Source of the DNA: an uncultured Ruminococcus sp.
GTDB taxonomy: Bacteria; Bacillota; Clostridia; Oscillospirales; Ruminococcaceae
Assembly: GCA_900550695.1 (NCBI GenBank)
Contig: URTF01000045.1
Location: forward strand, 1-16,825
Length of the DNA stretch: 16,825 nucleotides
Reading direction: 5' to 3'
In this document: in pieces, positions 14,585 through 16,825 of the stretch
Layout of the letters: the number at the start of each line of letters is the position of its first letter
Numbering within the stretch: position 1 is the first letter of the stretch
Notes under the pieces: generated by a model
What the model was told of the DNA's origin: nothing
What the model saw: the letters and a program-made list of their open reading frames with translations, nothing else
The model's database searches: none
Position numbers and translations under genes: made by a program

Positions 14585-16609
14585 TTATTCGCCATACCAA
14601 TAAACTTTGTCATACTTTATCGTGTCATCATTAAATGTCGCTTTTGCAGTAATAGTATTTTTCTTATTTTTATTTATATTAACATTGTTCCATACAAAAA
14701 CAGTATCATTGCTATTTGACAATTCGCTGCGTTTTATTATGCCAAGTGACCTGTCGTTCACGATAAGTTCAATACTTTGTGCATTTGAATATATCTTTAT
14801 AAATGGTACATTGCAAGGTCTTACGTTATGACGGCGCTCAGTAATGCAGATAGTTTTCTCACTGCTCCATACAGACCTGTAAAAGAAATACGCATCTTTG
14901 GGTATGCGTTCTCTCGTGCATAGACCCTTATCATTCTGTCCTATCGTATCGCCCTCTTCACGACCACCGGAAGGAAAATCAAACATACACCATACAAATG
15001 CTGCCCAAAGATATTTTCTTGCAGAAAATTGCCGCCAAACAATTTCGTGAAGCTGTGACTGATAATTTTCATAATGACGAGCTCCATTCGGGTCAATATC
15101 GTTTAACCAGTCTATGCTGTCCTTGTGCTGTGTCAGGGCTCCGCCACCGCCGTATTCAGAAATGCATATCGGACGTTTTTCCTTTGAATTATGGTATAAG
15201 TCAAGCCATTCTCCGAAATGTTCTGCATCGCCTGCTTCCTTATACCAACCGAAATAACGGTTATATCCTACGACATCTGCGGGAAGCTGCAAAAATCTGC
15301 CATAGAACTGATTGTCTGCATAAGTTTTCAGCCTTGTGTTGTCCTCCTTGCAGGCAAGCTCATAAAGTTCTTGGTATAAAGCAAAAATTTCATCAGACAT
15401 TTGGTGAAGTTCATTAGATATTCCCCATAAGATGATTGATGGATGATTGTAATTCTGCCTGATAAGCTCAATAAGCTGCTGTTTTGCATTTTCTGCAAAG
15501 CCATCTGCAAGAATGTGACGTTCGCTTTCATCCGGAGACATTTTGTTTATAATCCCTATCTCTGTCCAAACACAAATACCGAAATCATCACACAGTGAAT
15601 ATTCCTGACTGCAATGCTGATAATGAGCCATTCTTACAGCGTTGCAACCCATATCACGAATAATTCCATAATCACGTTCACGTTGGATATTTGTCATTGC
15701 CCAGCCGCTTTCAAAGCTGTCTTGATGATAGTTCACACCATGAAGAGGATAAGACTTTCCGTTAAGGAAAAAACCATCCTCAGGGTCAATATGATATGTC
15801 CTTATGCCAAAATTTTCGGATACCATATCTGTTGCTTTGTCCCCATAAAATAGGGTGACTTCGGCACGATACAGACAGGGAGAGTTTACACCATCCCACA
15901 ACTGCGGAGCAGATATTTTTTTCGAAAGTGTAAGCCTGTCGCTTTCTGTATGTCCACACATCTCTGCAACAGGCTTTCCGTCCGGAGCAAAAATTACGGC
16001 CTTTGCCTCTATGTTGTTGGCGGAATCAAGCTTTATCAGTACATCAATGTCTGCACTGTCTGATGTAATATTATGTGGTGTGATGTAGACTCCACAGGAA
16101 CCACTGTCCTCCAGTGCAATGTGAACTGGTTCGGCGGCAATTAATTTAACTTCTCGGTACAATCCACCCATTTTTGTAAAATCGCCCTGTTCAGTAATTG
16201 GGGCAATGTAATTTGTGGGTGAATTGTCAACAAGGACTGCAATTTGGTTTTTTCTGTCATAGTGTACATAATTCGTTATGTTTATGCGAAAAGCAGAATA
16301 GCCTCCATCGTGTTTTCCGGTAAAAAAGCCATTCACAAACACTTTAGCAGTAGTGTTGGCACCTCCGAATTCAATGTATAGTGCTTTGCCCTTGTATTTT
16401 GTCAAAAGCTCCAAATCTCGGCGGTAACAGGTCAGTCCTTTATAATAGCTGCTTGTTACACTATCAGTTGCATTAAAAGTGTGAGGCAGGCAGATCTTTT
16501 CCCATGAGCAATCGTCAAATTCGGGGGTAACTGCATCATTTTCGCTTATTCCCAGATCATATATCTTGGCAAAGCGCCATCCGTTGTTAAGTTCTATTTC
16601 AGTTCGCAT
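14585..16609 (-). CDS. Glycoside hydrolase family 2 enzyme (beta-galactosidase-like)
   Basis: A 674-residue retaining GH2 enzyme. The N-terminal jelly-roll sugar-binding domain (about 1-160) contains HTFNA and FVNGFFTGKHDGGYSAF. An immunoglobulin-like domain (about 165-270) is followed by the catalytic barrel (about 275-575), which starts at PLHGVNYHQDSFESGWA. Acid/base E400 lies in ILWGISNELH and nucleophile E485 in ICISEYGGGG. RMAHYQH (about 326-332) is a substrate-site motif. A C-terminal beta domain follows (about 585-674). There is no signal peptide, so it is cytosolic. It is much shorter than LacZ (about 1,020 residues) and nearer the short GH2 beta-galactosidase/beta-glucuronidase forms. 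The motifs fit beta-galactosidase best, but other beta-glycosides are possible. AAGGG precedes the ATG and a consensus promoter lies upstream. It is AT-richer than GH31. Confidence 0.92.
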   Translation of the reverse strand: MRTEIELNNGWRFAKIYDLGISENDAVTPEFDDCSWEKICLPHTFNATDSVTSSYYKGLTCYRRDLELLTKYKGKALYIEFGGANTTAKVFVNGFFTGKHDGGYSAFRINITNYVHYDRKNQIAVLVDNSPTNYIAPITEQGDFTKMGGLYREVKLIAAEPVHIALEDSGSCGVYITPHNITSDSADIDVLIKLDSANNIEAKAVIFAPDGKPVAEMCGHTESDRLTLSKKISAPQLWDGVNSPCLYRAEVTLFYGDKATDMVSENFGIRTYHIDPEDGFFLNGKSYPLHGVNYHQDSFESGWAMTNIQRERDYGIIRDMGCNAVRMAHYQHCSQEYSLCDDFGICVWTEIGIINKMSPDESERHILADGFAENAKQQLIELIRQNYNHPSIILWGISNELHQMSDEIFALYQELYELACKEDNTRLKTYADNQFYGRFLQLPADVVGYNRYFGWYKEAGDAEHFGEWLDLYHNSKEKRPICISEYGGGGALTQHKDSIDWLNDIDPNGARHYENYQSQLHEIVWRQFSARKYLWAAFVWCMFDFPSGGREEGDTIGQNDKGLCTRERIPKDAYFFYRSVWSSEKTICITERRHNVRPCNVPFIKIYSNAQSIELIVNDRSLGIIKRSELSNSNDTVFVWNNVNINKNKKNTITAKATFNDDTIKYDKVYWYGE

Positions 16610-16666
16610 AAATATTTTCCCTTAAATTATAATTACTGTATGTTGTTTATCTTTCGGATTTATTTC

Positions 16667-16695
16667 ATTATATCCTAAATAAAAAATATAGTCAA
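16667..16695 (-). promoter_or_regulatory. Sigma-A promoter of the GH2 gene
   Basis: On the minus strand TTGACT (16690-16695) and TATAAT (16667-16672) are spaced by exactly 17 bases, near-perfect consensus. The predicted leader is about 50 bases. The -35 box overlaps the stop codon (16692-16694) of the partial reading frame upstream. Such a strong promoter suggests constitutive transcription or control by a repressor, unlike the activator-type GH31 promoter. Confidence 0.8.
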
Positions 16696-16825
16696 GAGAG
16701 GACAATACTAATAAATACGCTGTGGCGCAGCATTTTACTACCGCAGGTCAGAGAAGCATTCGCCCGATTGGTTATCATAAGCTGACCGCAGTTTTCGCAG
16801 TTGGTAACTATTCGCCCTGCATCGG
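16692..16825 (-). CDS. 3' end of an unidentified reading frame with a CxxC motif (partial)
   Basis: The final 43 codons of a minus-strand frame that enters from beyond the right edge and stops with TGA. The visible part has GRIVTNCENCGQLMITNRAN and then a third cysteine in LTCGSKMLRHS. Cys-x-x-Cys-Gly followed by a later Cys looks like part of a small zinc-binding knuckle, as seen at the C-termini of several hypothetical Clostridia and mobile-element proteins, but the fourth ligand is missing. It may therefore be a degraded tail or not a real gene. No family is assigned. The start and most of the protein are outside the window. Confidence 0.35.
   Translation of the reverse strand, partial: DAGRIVTNCENCGQLMITNRANASLTCGSKMLRHSVFISIVLS

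Overview
The window looks like a chromosomal segment of a low-to-moderate-GC, anaerobic Firmicute, most likely a Ruminococcus-like member of the Oscillospiraceae. The evidence is a bacterial V/A-type rotary ATPase, strong AGGAGG-type ribosome binding sites, a GTG start, a Gram-positive style fructose PTS, and cytosolic glycoside hydrolases of the kind gut and rumen fibre users carry. The genus is an inference. Nothing in the window names the organism, and there are no rRNA or tRNA genes.

Positions 1-3560 (minus strand) hold three genes of a V/A-type ATPase operon, in transcription order: a small coiled-coil peripheral-stalk subunit, the AC39/C subunit and the large membrane subunit I. The operon presumably continues off the left edge. 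A palindromic, MITE-like repeat flanks this block. One copy is complete (3561-3727). The other is cut by the window edge (1-114) and abuts the subunit I stop codon.

Positions 3737-9518 (minus strand) hold a compact fructose PTS operon: a DeoR-family regulator, 1-phosphofructokinase, EIIABC, HPr and Enzyme I. A single good promoter lies upstream of the regulator and is bracketed by inverted pairs of 10-bp TTTTTGAATG-like operator units. A stem-loop follows ptsI. The operon is self-sufficient: EI and HPr carry phosphate from PEP to EIIABC, fructose enters as fructose-1-phosphate, and FruK makes fructose-1,6-bisphosphate. This HPr keeps His15 but has alanine where the regulatory Ser46 is expected. 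EI has an unusual phosphohistidine loop.

Positions 9519-10088 are a scar region. They contain a two-unit 26-bp tandem repeat and a roughly 60-codon remnant of a mobile-element SNF2-type helicase.

Positions 10089-16609 are an accessory sugar-use locus. An AraC-family regulator is divergent from a GH31 alpha-xylosidase/alpha-glucosidase, followed on the same strand by an MFS transporter. A GH2 beta-galactosidase-like enzyme converges on the transporter across a bidirectional terminator. Together they suggest uptake and intracellular hydrolysis of small plant oligosaccharides, for example xyloglucan-derived alpha-xylosides and beta-galactosides. The substrate is inferred. The last 134 bases hold the 3' end of an unidentified minus-strand reading frame with a Cys-x-x-Cys motif.

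I found no clear undescribed defence or mobile system. The best leads are the palindromic repeat family, the Ser46-less HPr with its variant EI, and the architecture of the fru operator.
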